64,000 nt of DNA from Welwitschia mirabilis (lineage: Eukaryota; Gnetophyta; Gnetopsida; Welwitschiales), in contig JBOZIK010000001.1 of NCBI GenBank assembly GCA_051453625.1, positions 248,666,688 to 248,730,687 on the forward strand. Reading direction: 5' to 3'. Both the position numbers and the translations under genes were made by a program. This document shows, piece by piece, positions 49,449-60,960 of the stretch. Within the stretch, counting starts at the first letter, position 1, and the number at the start of each line of letters is the position of its first letter. Below the pieces are notes generated by a model. That model made no database searches, was not told the DNA's origin, and saw only the letters and a program-made list of their open reading frames with translations.

Positions 49449-51515
49449 TTAGTGAATATTTGATTTGGACCTCATTTTTCTAAAAGAATACAAATATCTT
49501 GAGATCATCTCTCTTTTTCTTCCTCTCTTTCTTTTCCATAAAAGTTTAAGTTAGTTCTTAGGATTTAAATAAAGTTTTCTTATCTTGATCTTTCCTTTTA
49601 GCTTTCTTGATACTTTTGGTTTTGATTTTTAGTTTTATGTTTTTATAGTCTTTATTTTATATTTTTAGTTTTATTTTTAATGTAATTTGTGTTTTCTATT
49701 TTCTTTTTTACAATAATAATCTGTCATCCTCTTGAATAGGAGGATAATAGTTAGTTTTGCTACTTTTCTAGATTTTTGATAATTTTCTATGTTTTTTTTA
49801 TTAATTTTTTGTTTCTATGTCTCTATCATCCTCTCTATCATCTGGAAAATGATCAGGATAATAGTTAATCAAATATTGATTTTTGTTTTCTTTTATTTTA
49901 AGAAAATACATTTTTATGACTCCATTGAGATTTCTGCTTGAATGCTTAAGAATTTTAAGAAGTTAATATCAAAAATTTGGAATTTCATGAGTAAACTGTT
50001 TGAATTTTATCTTAGATTTTTCCTTTAGAAGATTATTATGATGTTACTTAATCATTTTTCAAACCCAACTTATGTATTTATTTCCATGATTAGTCTTTTA
50101 ACTTAGGCACCTATAGTGGTGAGATTGGATTTACCCGATATTAGGACATTTACATGTCCATGAACTCGAATTAAAGGAAGATGCTTTATTTTTTATGTTT
50201 CTCAATGGTAAAAAGGTCTTAGATTATTTAAGAGTATGCTTTTCTATCTTAATCTTACAACTTTTACCTTTGTCTTTTGGAATGTTTGGTCATGTGTAAT
50301 GTTACTTTCAAAAAGAAAAAAAAAAGGTGAAATAAAGACCATAATGTTTTCTATTTGTGCTATCTCAAAAACATGGTCACCATGATGTCATACCGCAAGT
50401 ACACTAGGGTAAATATTTTCTAGAGAAGCATTTGGTAGGATAATATGGTAGCTATGGGAACTCTACAGGGAGGTCAGTTAGCCATGCTTCATGAGTCCTT
50501 ACTTCTCTGACTATGGTTGCACTCCCCTCATTATGGATAATAAGTTATACTAAACTTTAAGGATATAGGATCACTGGTGTTCTTAATGTCATCAAAGGCA
50601 TTGCTTGTTTCCTAGACTCTTAGTCTTTCCAATGATTATTTTATTTCTTGATATTTGGATGTTTATTTTGAGATGATGGCAGGTGAGTTCATTTTTAAGC
50701 AATTCTTTGATCTTATCATTCATTATTTAAAGCATTTTACTCTAGCATCATCATAATCACTGCCTTATTGAATAAAATTTTTTGTACATTAAGTCATGCA
50801 ATTTTCACATTAAATGATGTTATAATTTCTTTTATGAGAGTTTGCTAGGTTAAAATATTAGATCGGTTAGCTATCTTTTATGTTATGTCCATTCTTCTTG
50901 TTTTCTTTAGTAGTTTAATTAGTTATTTCAAAGTCATTACTGTATTTTCTTATCATGTTTAATTTTTTAATAAAAGATAATTTCTTGTTTAGATGTGTGT
51001 TTTCTCAATAAAAATTTATGCTATTTATTTTTTAGATTTTTGGTGTTCTAAGTGTTTCTTATGTTCTTTTTATGATGAAACATTTTTATTATCCACTCTT
51101 TTCTTTACCTATCAAAATATTTCATTAAGCTCTATTTTTCAAATCTGATATTAATAAGATTTGCACTTCATTTTAAAAATTTTCCTTATTCTCATCATCC
51201 TTTACCTACATTCTTACTTCCATTTACTGTCTTTGCTTTATTTTCTAATACAAGATGTATTGCTTTTTTCTTTGGTATTGAGGCCTATTTCCATGGCTTA
51301 GTTTTAAAAACTTTCAACTTAATTCATCTCTTTTATGGCATAAAATTTTTAAATTTTCATACACATTATGCATTACTTTTTATTTATTTATATGATGTGT
51401 TTTGTGAGCCTATTTGATAATTTCTAGATTTATCTTTTGAAAAATAAATTACCTTGTAATTATTATATTTCACTTGGTTTTTATCAGGGGCTGATAAAGG
51501 CTAAGTGAAGGGCTA
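49449..51515 (+). other. family B 3' non-coding region and polypurine tract
   Basis: Holds a hairpin-motif pair (49721-49750 and 49830-49864). From 50060 on it aligns with family A's 3' region: shared phrases include TTTCCATGATTA, ACATTTACATGTCCATGAA-like and AAGTACACTAGGG. It ends with AAGTGAAGGGCTA directly before the 3' LTR. Confidence 0.7.
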
Positions 51516-52579
51516 TGTTACATTGCCAATTTATGGTTATTTGATAGGGTATTATGAGTTATTTTGAAGGACTTTTATATAGGTTTAAGTACAATTCTGA
51601 GGATTTTGGAGATTTAATAGGAAATCTCAAAAATGTGTAATTCTTACACAGATTTGATGTATTAAAGGCATATTTTAATACACAGAGCTTTTAAAAAAGA
51701 TTATTAACAAAAAGGCTAGGTTATATTCAAGAAAATGATTAAAGAAAACCATTGTTCCCTTCATTGTCTCCATGACAGGTAGGACTATGACTGTTGAATT
51801 ACTACAGAGTCATCATTTTAATTCATCTTTTGTAATGAGCTGTCATTTCCCTTATCATCTAGATGACAGCGAGGATGACACTAATATGTAACTGACTCTG
51901 ATAGTGACCTTTAACTATTTCATCTGTTTCATTTATAGCACGCCTAGTCATACCTACTATTTGTCTTTTTCTGTTGTACTTTTCTATAAATAAGTCCCCC
52001 TTCTAATCTCCTTTTCATCTTTATTGGATCGAAAATTCTCATGACAGGAGATCGAATAATGGAAGATCCATCTTAAGCGTTATATAAAGACGTGCACTTG
52101 ATGGAGTTCTATGTATCCTCCATTGAGACTCAGCTATTTTGTACCCAAGATGCTTATTACTCTTTTCTAATATAAATCTTGTTTGTTTTCATATTTGTGT
52201 TATAGATTCTTTAATGACCTTTATAGTATGTGTTTCCCTTGATTTAATGATAATTTCTTGGGTGATATAGATTATCAAGGGTAGTCTTTGTTAAGGCTGA
52301 AAGAAAGTAGAGTTAGTTCCATTTTGCATTGCATGTTAGATTAGGTTGCATCTTGCATTTTCATTGTACCTTTTATTTATTGAATTATTCTTTATTTTTA
52401 ATTTCTATTATTCTTTTGCAAATCAATTCAAGTCTCTTCTCATAGTTTCAACATGAATATAACATTTTGGATCTACTCCCACTCATACTAGTGTGTTGTA
52501 TTGTGTAAGATATCTATTTATTTTATGAATGACAAAATCCTTTTAAACTTAAGAACTTGCACAAATACACACTATAATA
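51516..52579 (+). repeat. family B LTR, copy 3 (3' outer LTR)
   Basis: 1064 bp, with the canonical TGTTACATTGCC start. It has hairpin motifs at 51757-51791 and 51849-51881 and a TATA box at 51985-51992. Its end is set by the AAAAA target duplication (52580-52584) that matches 38918-38922, so this LTR pairs with copy 1. Confidence 0.85.
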
Positions 52580-53150
52580 AAAAATCACATATTGAACTCA
52601 TCATGCTAACCTCTACCAAATTTTATATGATAAAGATTCCACCTAATGCTATATGATGACATCTACCAAATGCTATAAGATGTGGATTCCACCTAATGCT
52701 CTATGATAACCTTACGTAAATGTTAAAAGATGAAGTTCCATCTAACTTTACTTGTTAAATTCTATCAAATAATATAGGATGAAGATTTCATCTAATACTA
52801 CATGATGAAACTTCTACCTAAGGCTATAAGAAAAAATTCTTATACATTCTACCTAATACTTAAAGATAAAGAATTATAATTGGTTACCTACTACTATAAG
52901 CTAAAATATTCCAATCACCTCTACTCCATACTCAATGATTAAAGTGTCTTATGCCTTTATTTGTAAACATCTGTTGATTTAAAAAGTATAGTAGAAATCC
53001 TTGCAGTATCATAATTAACATGGCCTTCTAAGTAGCTCCTTTAGGAAGAAAACGTATTCTAAAGCTAGTTCGAGGAGTCTATACTAGTTTCATCTTTTTC
53101 CTTTAATGAAATGTACATTCTTAATTTAATAAAAAGGGTCTTCATTCATT
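52580..53150 (+). repeat. family C LTR, right part, with tandem units
   Basis: Resumes the LTR interrupted at 38922. 52600-52920 is a degenerate tandem block whose units carry CCACCTAATGCTATA and CCAAATGCTATAAGATG. The later part (52970-53110) aligns with 63050-63138. Confidence 0.75.
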
Positions 53151-55369
53151 TTTTTTATTTTGAGTTATAGATAGCTCTATGATTTTAATACTTAAGTAAA
53201 ACTACATTATCAAGTACTATTGATAACTAAGTAAATTTCTTATGTTAGTTGGTTATAGTTACTTCTATTTAATGTAATTTGAGTACTATAGTCCATACAT
53301 TCCATACTTATGAAAGGGATATAAAGAATGAAGTGATTATGGAGTTCACCAATGCTCATGTGATGAATGAATTATTTTTCCACAATCATAGCAATCATGA
53401 TTTTATGATTTAAGTTATGCTTTAGAAAATTTTAGAATGTCATTAAAATAAAGGTATTCAATTGGACAAGGGGAATTATACATTTAGAGATTTTTGTTTT
53501 TCACATCTTTGATTAAAGTTCTTCATAATTCTCAACTCTTAATTTTTTTATTTAGAATTTTATTTCAAGTTTGACAATGTTGTACAAGCTTTGATTAAGT
53601 TTACCTCAATTATCGTTATGAAAGAATAATATTAGTTATTACTCAATCTTTCTCAGTACAATTATGTTAATCAAAGAATAGATTTTAGTGTCATTGCTAG
53701 GGATAATGATAAGGTAGATTTTTAATAGAAGCAAAATTTTACCTTGGAATTAGTCCCTTCTAGTAAAACCCAAATTAATCCTTTTCCTTTTGAGTGTTGT
53801 TTTACTTTTTTGTTTCTTTCTAGTGTTAGATACTAGTCCATTTCTAATGATATCTTAGATAGTCTATTTTAGAGTTTTTTTTTTTTTTCATATTGTCACT
53901 TTAACTAAAATAACATTTTTTATATTATAAATGTTTTCTTACAAGTTTAATTGGTTCTTTTCCAAGTTGAAATCAAGACAATGCAAAATAAATAATACAA
54001 ATGTTATTTCATTTATGTTTTTTATTTTATACAAATTTTATTTTAGTAGTTAAGTTTATATTTCTATTGAATTTTATATTTTTTATTAAAAATATATAAA
54101 AATAAAAAAGATATTTAGCATTTATTTTCTTTAGGTTTTATTTTAAGTGTATTGTTCTTTTAAATTCTATTAAGTTTTTTTAATCCTACAATACCAAATA
54201 TTTTGTGAAAATCCTATGAACCTCTATCTTTTTTCTAATACCATAGTTATAAAACTTACATAAGACTTCTATGAATCCTTAGAAATTTGTTATCATTTTA
54301 GACTTATATGAAACTCTTTTAATACTTATATGCGTTGGATCTAAGATGAATTAGGTTGCCTAATTAGAATACCTTCCAATGAGATTATGAATACTAACTC
54401 TAGTAGTAATGAAGAATAACAATTTTTGTCTAGAAATCAACCTCATGAAAATACCTAAGGAGAACAAGATTTTACATCCCAACAACCAAATTCAAATACC
54501 TAATCTAGGTTTTAATACCTATTCAAGAACAACATTCCATGATCAAACAATAATTTATTAGATAATTTGCATGCCTAATATCTTAGTTAATAAGTAACTT
54601 GAAACATTGGCCAAAACACATCATTAAATCAATCTAATAACAATCCCCTTAGCAAGGTCTTTGTGATTACTTATAAACTCAATGCTTAGGTATCCCGTTG
54701 AATATAGTCCAGTCACTAATAACACATAGGCTAGAGTTTAAGTCATCCACCATATAGTTACTTTCCCATTTCCATGACTTAGAATCTAAGAATTTCTACA
54801 TATGCATTAAGAAATTTGAGTCTGTACTACCTATTATACCTTAATACTTTAACACTTATCACACTCTTAAATTCACTTATTTTCTATTCTTTATCAAACA
54901 AAAAGCTAAACAATGAATCTATATCCATAAACCTATATCCATCATAACTTAAAATGATCTAAAAAAACCTTTTATTTCAAAACTCTTTCCAAATCATAAA
55001 ACTAATGATTTAAGATAAGAAATCATGANNNNNNNNNNCTATTAGTATAAAGATTACAAAACATTTTACAATCCTCAAATAGATATAGGTTGTAAATAAG
55101 CCATACTAATAAAAGAAACTAGAGCAGGACTAGTGGCTACATCTCCCCTCTTAACTATAGGATATCAAGCATTCAAGATGGTTACTGAGTTAGAGGAAGG
55201 ATAAGTATTTAAAATATTAAGCTAAAAATCATTGTTTTAAATAAAAGATGACATTACAAGAAACAATGATCTTATGATGCTCTGAAAAATACACTTGATA
55301 ATCCTTCTAGTTAATTAGATATTTTATAAAGATTTTAATATGTGTATATGATCCAAATTNNNNNNNNNN
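53151..55369 (+). other. possible third Athila-type leader; otherwise unrecognised
   Basis: At 53686-53703, TAGTGTCATTGCTAGGGA matches 12 of 18 bases of the tRNA-Asp complement and may be a PBS, with an undefined LTR to its left. About 700 bp on (54390-54520) an Asn/Gln/Ser-rich frame (MNTNSSSNEE, then QPHENT and SQQPNSNT) could be the start of gag, but no motif confirms it. Two 10-N gaps lie at 55029-55038 and 55360-55369. Confidence 0.4.
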
Positions 55370-56743
55370 GATATAGCAATTATAACAAAAAATTAAAAAT
55401 TATTCAACTTTGGCTTTTACCCAAACCACTTCTCAGTTGGAGATACTCCTTTTTTAGTATATTGGCTAGTAGTTTTTAAGATGCATAATTGTATTTATTT
55501 CTTCACCCCAAGATAGCTCTTATAGCCATTAAAATATATCATGAATTACTCCATATTCATATTTGTTTAATTATTTTACTCAACAATGCCATTTTATTAT
55601 GATGTCCAAGGGTAGGTCTTTAAATGATGAATTTCTTTGAAAAAAAAAAAGTCCTTAAATTTCATAGATGTGTACACATCGTTATTATCTAAGTGGAAAC
55701 TCTTAATTCGATAATCAGCTTACTTTTCCACTTTAGTTTTAAAATTTTTTAAAATATCCAAAGTCTAAGATTTGGATTCAATGGAATACATCCAAATCAT
55801 TTGGGAATAGGTATCAAGAAAAATAATAAAATAATAAAACTCATGGAGAGTGGAAACTATCATAGGTCCACATAGATCATAGTGAATAAGGAGATTCTTT
55901 CGACCAGAATGCCACTTACATAATGTAAACCACTGTCAAGTTTCTTTTCCTAGTATACATGCTTCATATTAAGTAAAATCCCATGAAAGAAAAAGAAGAC
56001 ATTGATGGCCATTCTCATACATTATAGTCATGATGCAAGAAGTAGGATGTCCTAATTGATCATGTCATAGTAGCAAGGAAGATATTCCATCTTAGAAAAC
56101 TATGCAAGAGAGCTCCTACATTTTGATATAATAATAAAACTGAATAAGCTTTCCATCCATGTAGCCTTTCATAACCAATTATTGATTACAATAAGAAATG
56201 TCCACTAAGTGCTTTGATATAAAAATTGAATAATTTTCTCACATTAGAGCAGGGATTAAGAGAAGATGCAACTTCAAAAAAGGTACATACAAGACATTAG
56301 AAAGAGTCTCAAGTTAAGGATAATATAATCATAGCTTCCATTATAACTAGAATTTTATTTGCCAAATAAACTTGACATGGAGCTTTGATGAAGTTATTAA
56401 AATAATTATGGTAATAAGTCATATGATAAATAATACCTATGTCAAGAATACACGTCTCATCATGAGGTATGTACTCACTCATACCCACAAAGGCAAAATT
56501 ATTAAAAACTACATTTGACTCAAAATTTTCAATAGCATTAAGGGAATCAGATTCATTAGTAACTACATTAGACTTTATCTTAAATCAAAGTACCCTATAG
56601 AATTCTATGATATAATCTTATCTTTCACATCATAAGCATTAATATTCATTTTTATTTGAATTAGAAATATGTTAAACTTGCTTCTTATTTAGATGAATCT
56701 AATTAGGCTTCCTTGTTTATTATTTTTACAAATATTTACCCTT
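55370..56743 (-). pseudogene. Ty1/copia pol remnant: protease, GAG-pre-integrase, integrase
   Basis: On the minus strand: the protease box CILDIGIIYHMT at 56418-56455 (copia family: W-I-L-D-S/T-G-A-x-x-H-M-T); KWHSGRKNLLIHYDLCGPM near 55860-55915, the junction into the integrase core with its first catalytic Asp in YDLCGP; LDTYSQMIWMYSIESKS; and, near 55400-55545, YLGVKK and KGVSPTEKWFG, matching the copia FWGEA and KTPYEAWTGKKP segments. Protease to integrase to (missing) RT is the copia order. Stops and frame changes are many. RT would lie at lower coordinates but is not recognisable. The upper end is cut by a gap at 56744. Confidence 0.8.
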
Positions 56744-56843
56744 NNNNNNNNNNNNNNNNNNNNNNNNNNNNNNNNNNNNNNNNNNNNNNNNNNNNNNNNN
56801 NNNNNNNNNNNNNNNNNNNNNNNNNNNNNNNNNNNNNNNNNNN
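56744..56843. other. assembly gap (100 N, size unknown)
   Basis: Scaffold join. The sequence after it differs sharply in base composition. Confidence 0.95.
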
Positions 56844-56854
56844 ATGTAACTACG

Positions 56855-56944
56855 GAGCCAGAGCTATTCCCTTCCCAACTAGGTGTGCGTACCTCCCCTA
56901 CCAACTAACGGAAACGAGGGTTGTCTGTTTTCCGGCTCTGGCTC
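56855..56944. repeat. GC-rich 90-bp segment bounded by a 10-bp inverted repeat
   Basis: GAGCCAGAGC (56855-56864) and GCTCTGGCTC (56935-56944) are perfect inverted repeats enclosing 70 bases of unusually GC-rich sequence. It may be a hairpin or the ends of a small non-autonomous DNA element. No target duplication could be matched. Confidence 0.4.
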
Positions 56945-57388
56945 GTTGACCTAGGCATAAAAATCAACTTGTGGAAATTCATAATGTTTTATATTAGTCA
57001 ATTCTTTATTGCTAGTTATGCTAGGCTTCCCTTTGGTTGCCTCATAATAGCAATCTTGGAAAATCATCAGTTCTATATTCAGAAAGATGAAAAACCTATT
57101 AATGTTTCTAAGTCACTTGGATTATATTCTTCGAAGAAAATGAACACCTTTTCAGACATCATTGGACCTGCTCCTCCACTGAAGAAGAAACACAGAACTA
57201 AAAAAGGGGCTAACTCAAGTATTGTATCTAATACAGATCTACTTCATGCCATTCATGAGATCAGAGACTTTACCAAGGCTACAGTAGATAGGCTGAACAG
57301 GAAGATAGACAGCATTCTATTTGGCTTATTAGCTTATGGTCCGGATACTCTTATGAGTTCAGAGGAAGAGGAGGCATCAAAGGAATAG
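56921..57388 (+). pseudogene. putative plant transposon protein, C-terminal part
   Basis: A 155-codon open frame, the longest fully sequenced one in the window; the first 30 or so codons are probably not native. From about residue 34, ARLPFGCLIIAIL resembles the L-P-Y/F-G-x-L-I-T-x-I-L/F segment of the plant 'putative transposon protein' family (the group annotated Transposase_32), followed by SLGLYSSKKMNTFSDI. A basic KKKHRTKKG patch, a helical segment (HEIRDFTKATVDRLNRK) and an acidic Glu tail ending at the stop complete it. The N-terminal domain is missing at the gap. Base composition is less AT-rich than the neighbours, suggesting a younger insertion. The family name is an inference. Confidence 0.5.
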
Positions 57389-57848
57389 TCAACTATAGCA
57401 TTTTCTCCTTCCCACTCTAACTAGCATTCTCTTATACTTTTACCTATGTTCATACTCTCTCTCTTCTCTTGTTTTGTACTCTAAACTCTCAAATTTTGTA
57501 ATCATCTCATGTTAATACAACAAACCTTCCTTGAATTTTCCTGTGTCTATTTATTTTATGATATTTATTTTCATCGACAACAAAGGGGAAGAAAATATGA
57601 GATTATCTTTTTCTAAAACTAACGAATACGAATCTAGATTATCTATTCAATAAAGTGCAACTAATACCTATCTAATTATAGGGAAGAGTTAAATTTCAAA
57701 AGAAATTTGGTAAAGTGGTATCATCTCTTGGAATTCCTAAATTCAACCAATTATGCAAGTTTGTCATCATTGAAAAGGAAGAGATCGTTGAAACATGCAT
57801 TTTTAATAATGAGAATCAAGCTCATAAAGATGTCCACCCTGTTATTTA
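57389..57848. other. non-coding DNA downstream of the transposon-protein ORF
   Basis: Pyrimidine-rich, with TTGTACTCTAAACTCTCAAA-like words and an AATACAACAAACC segment, as expected of a 3' UTR or LTR of the element carrying the preceding ORF. No other feature was seen. Confidence 0.4.
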
Positions 57849-58050
57849 GGACATCTGAACTAGTACTCAGGTTTTTATACTAGGATGTTTGCCCTGTGAA
57901 ACTAGGACATCTAGCTTTGTACTTAGTCTGATTATATTGGGAAGTTTAACTTGTAAACCTGGGAAGTCTGAACTGTTCTTAGTAATTTGAACTGGAATGT
58001 CTCCTCTATGAATTTGGGATGTCCGACTTGTATTCAGTTTTCTAGAAAGC
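57849..58050. repeat. tandem repeat, about 3.6 units of 55-57 bp
   Basis: Units start at 57849, 57905, 57962 and 58017 with GGACATCTGAACT, GGACATCTAGCTT, GGAAGTCTGAACT and GGATGTCCGACTT. Each continues through TGTACTCAG-like and TATACTAGGATG-like words. Diverged but clearly in register. It has no coding role that I can see. Confidence 0.75.
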
Positions 58051-58079
58051 ACAGATTAAAATTGGGATTTTTAAGTCCC

Positions 58080-58789
58080 CTCGATGGGACATTCGGCCTT
58101 TTACCCATTAGCGTGGAAATATAGTTAAAGACATTAGCTATGGATTTCAATATTGCTATAGCTCTCTTTTGATCATCTAGTTCATTCTTCAAAGACCCAA
58201 ACCCTAGTTATCCTTCTTCTCTTCAAATACCTCTTTCTTATGCATTGTTAATTTTTCTTGTGCATCAAAATTGCTTCATTTTTAAAGTCATTATACTACA
58301 TTAAGAAATCTATCTTTATCAGAATATTATTCATTGGGCACTTAAATGCTAAGGAATAGTGCTCAAGTCAGGCACAATTGTATCAAGTAAAATATTTCCA
58401 CATTCTATTTATAAGTGACTCAAGGATTTGAGCAGTACTTAGAAGCTGTATGAACTTTGTGTAAAGGGGTTATTGTAAGATCCCTTTAGAGATAAAGGAA
58501 CTAAGAGACTGATAGCAGTTTGGTGCCCCCTAAAAGTGAATGCTATCTATTACTAAGCTAAGGTTAGATGGTCCCTTATACTTTAAAATTAAGAAACATG
58601 TAAAGAGACTAGTTAAAGATCTATTTGATGACAAGTAAAGTAGAGTAGTGAAGCTATGGTTTGGATTTCAGGATGCATACTGGTAGATGGAGGGGCGGTT
58701 TCACTTCTGATGCATGCCTCTCTTATGGCTTCTCTATGCAAGCACTTCTTTGAAGGATCTTTGTAGGTAGTTTTTAGTTTTTAAGGTTT
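58080..58789. other. non-coding DNA before the LINE-like ORF
   Basis: Contains a CCCAAACCCTAG word, common in plant leaders, near 58195 and a purine/pyrimidine-mixed stretch with TTTGGTGCCCCC near 58520. It is possibly the leader of the following LINE-like element. No domain. Confidence 0.35.
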
Positions 58790-59590
58790 TTGTCCTTGGC
58801 GCAACATGTCTGTAATGTGCTTTCAGCAACAAGAGTTAGCTCTCCAATGCCAACAAAATCATTAGGTACTAAATCTTATGTGGAATCAGTGAAGGGAAGT
58901 AAACCTCAAAGTTTTCTTAACTTAGATTTTGGTTTCAAGTGTAGAAGAGATATCATTCATGCAAAGATACCCATTAACTACTTTAAGTAGCTAGAGGCTC
59001 ATACTAAAAATAGCTTCATTGGTAAATTCCAATCCCCAAGAGGGTCCCGTTCATTGAAAAAGTGCTTTTATCATGTGATTAGAATTTTTTTGTAAGTTAT
59101 AAGGTAATCCCTCTAAAATATGAGTTATTACATTTCTTTTTTCATTCTAAAAAAGGAATAAATAATATTTTAACAGGTAGGCCTTATTTTTTTGGTTGTA
59201 GAGGTTTAGCCCTAACCAAATGATCCTCTTTCATTCTTAACAAACCTATCATTCTTGAAAAGATTTCATTTTAGATTCATATATCAAACCCTCACCTAAA
59301 AATATGGCATCCAAATTTCTTTAAGTAACTTGATGATATGTTAGGAGAGTTTGTTATACTTGATAGGAATACAGATTTAATGGTAAAAATGGCAACAGCT
59401 AGAATATGTATTTACATGAAACCCCATAGCTTCAAAGTAAAAAAAACTAATCCTAGATACTATTATGTAAGGGGAATGGATTTTTAACCTAAAAATTGAA
59501 GATATTCCATTGTAATGTTCAAACTATACTAAAAATGGGTAGATGATGAAGAAATGCAAGAAAAATGAAAACATGGGGAAAAAAATGACT
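58790..59590 (+). pseudogene. LINE-type ORF1 remnant (DUF4283-like)
   Basis: An open stretch (58790-58990) with SYVESVKGSKPQ resembles the S-Y/F-A-x-V-x-K-G start of plant LINE ORF1 / DUF4283 proteins. After frame changes, NSFIGKFQSPRG and, at 59293-59475, IWHPNFFK, then LGEFVILDRNTDLMVKMATA and RICIYM match the DUF4283 pattern (Y-W-x-x-x-x-F-x-x-I-G, G-x-x-V-x-x-D-x-x-T, A-R-I-C-V-x-M). Such proteins bind the element RNA. The linker after 59520 is Lys/Asn-rich with stops. The copy is dead. Confidence 0.6.
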
Positions 59591-60004
59591 AGCAAGAAGT
59601 TAAGGGAAAAAATTACAAAAACAAACCAGCTTCAATCCCAAACAATGATCTAATCACTTAAGCAAATAAATATGATATTCTATTAGAAAAAGAACTAAAA
59701 TAGATGCAAAAAATAAAATAAAAAATAAATGAGAAATAACAAAACAAGAAAAGCAGCAGATAGAACACATCTACAATCTACCAGTTTGCTCCTCTAAATT
59801 ACAACAACCATTAGAAATGGAAATAGAACAAGAGCAAAGAGATAAGGATAATAGTGCAAAGGAGCACATTACAGATGTGCCAACAACTAGCAAATCTTGA
59901 AAAAATAGACAGATAGACAAAAGAATCATAATGAATATCAAAAAAGGTAAAATTGAAAGGAGATGAAGTAAGACATCTGAGAATGGTAAGCAATCTCAAC
60001 TCTC

Positions 60005-60240
60005 CTTTCAATGATTATTTTCTCAAATTACAGAGGCCTTAGGATTAGTCAAAAAAATTCTCCTCTTTGGAGGCTTTTGAATACCTTTTTTTATAAACTG
60101 ATTAGAGTATGCTAGTTTAGAGCCTATTTTTTATTGAAATTGAGAATGAGAATTAACTAAATTAGATGCTAATGCTTGGGGCTTTGATTATTAGTGGAAT
60201 TTTTACTACTCTTGGAAAAATAGATTTTAATCCATGTTGT
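60005..60240 (+). pseudogene. possible LINE ORF2 (endonuclease) start, truncated
   Basis: FSNYRGLRISQKNSPLWRLL at about 60010-60075 resembles the W-N-x-R-G-L start of an AP-type endonuclease in plant LINE ORF2. Nothing of the catalytic part or RT follows before copia sequence resumes at about 60270, so the element would be severely truncated or deleted. Confidence 0.35.
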
Positions 60241-60269
60241 TTATCCTTTTGTTTTATGTTATAATATAA

Positions 60270-60960
60270 TAAACATTTATTATTTCTCAAAATAACAAAA
60301 AATTCATCATTAAGGAATTCAAATTCTCTAGTAACTGCATTGTCTTAGGTTTAGGTTTGATTTTGTTTGAAGGTATCCTATGGAAGTCTATAGTATGTCC
60401 TTGTCTACTGCATTATGAGCACTGATATTTGTTTTACTTCAGATTAGGAATATGCTAAACTTGCTTCTTATTTAGTTAAGTTTAACTAGGATTTTTAGTT
60501 TCCTATTTTTATGGAGCTTTATCTTTATTATGATGCAGTGCCTTTGGTAGATGATAGTTTCTAGAAGACTGCTTATGTTGATGAGGAATTCCATGAGAAT
60601 GAAAAACTTTGAATTCCACATCAAATGACAAATATCTTATGAAGTTGAATTATGCTTCTTAGGTAATAAGATCCTTACTAATCATGTCAATGTATATATG
60701 AGATAGTTACTTACTTTCATGAAGAGATAGACTATAGCTATGAAGAGAGGAATCCTCCAAACAATAATAAACTATGTTAATGTAACTTGATTCTTTAGTA
60801 TCCTTCATCTTAGTAACCTTTACTTTATTATCCATCATCTAAGATATAAGATGATACATTTTTCCTCTCTTATAATGAAGGTTATTCATGATCATGATGA
60901 TATTAATTAGTTCTAGATCATTCTTCACATAAAATGTATCTTGCAAAGTGCAATATTTGA
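60270..60960 (-). pseudogene. Ty1/copia gag remnant with zinc knuckle
   Basis: On the minus strand a gag-like region runs from about 60960 down. It contains the repeat-type SHSHGIPHQHK region and ends with a CCHC-type knuckle at 60383-60427 that reads C-x2-C-x4-H-x4-H, i.e. with the last Cys changed to His (KYQCS, a stop, CSRQGHTIDFH). The section 60310-60520 aligns with 56530-56743 of the other copia remnant, so the same part of the element is present on both sides of the LINE-containing block. Confidence 0.65.
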
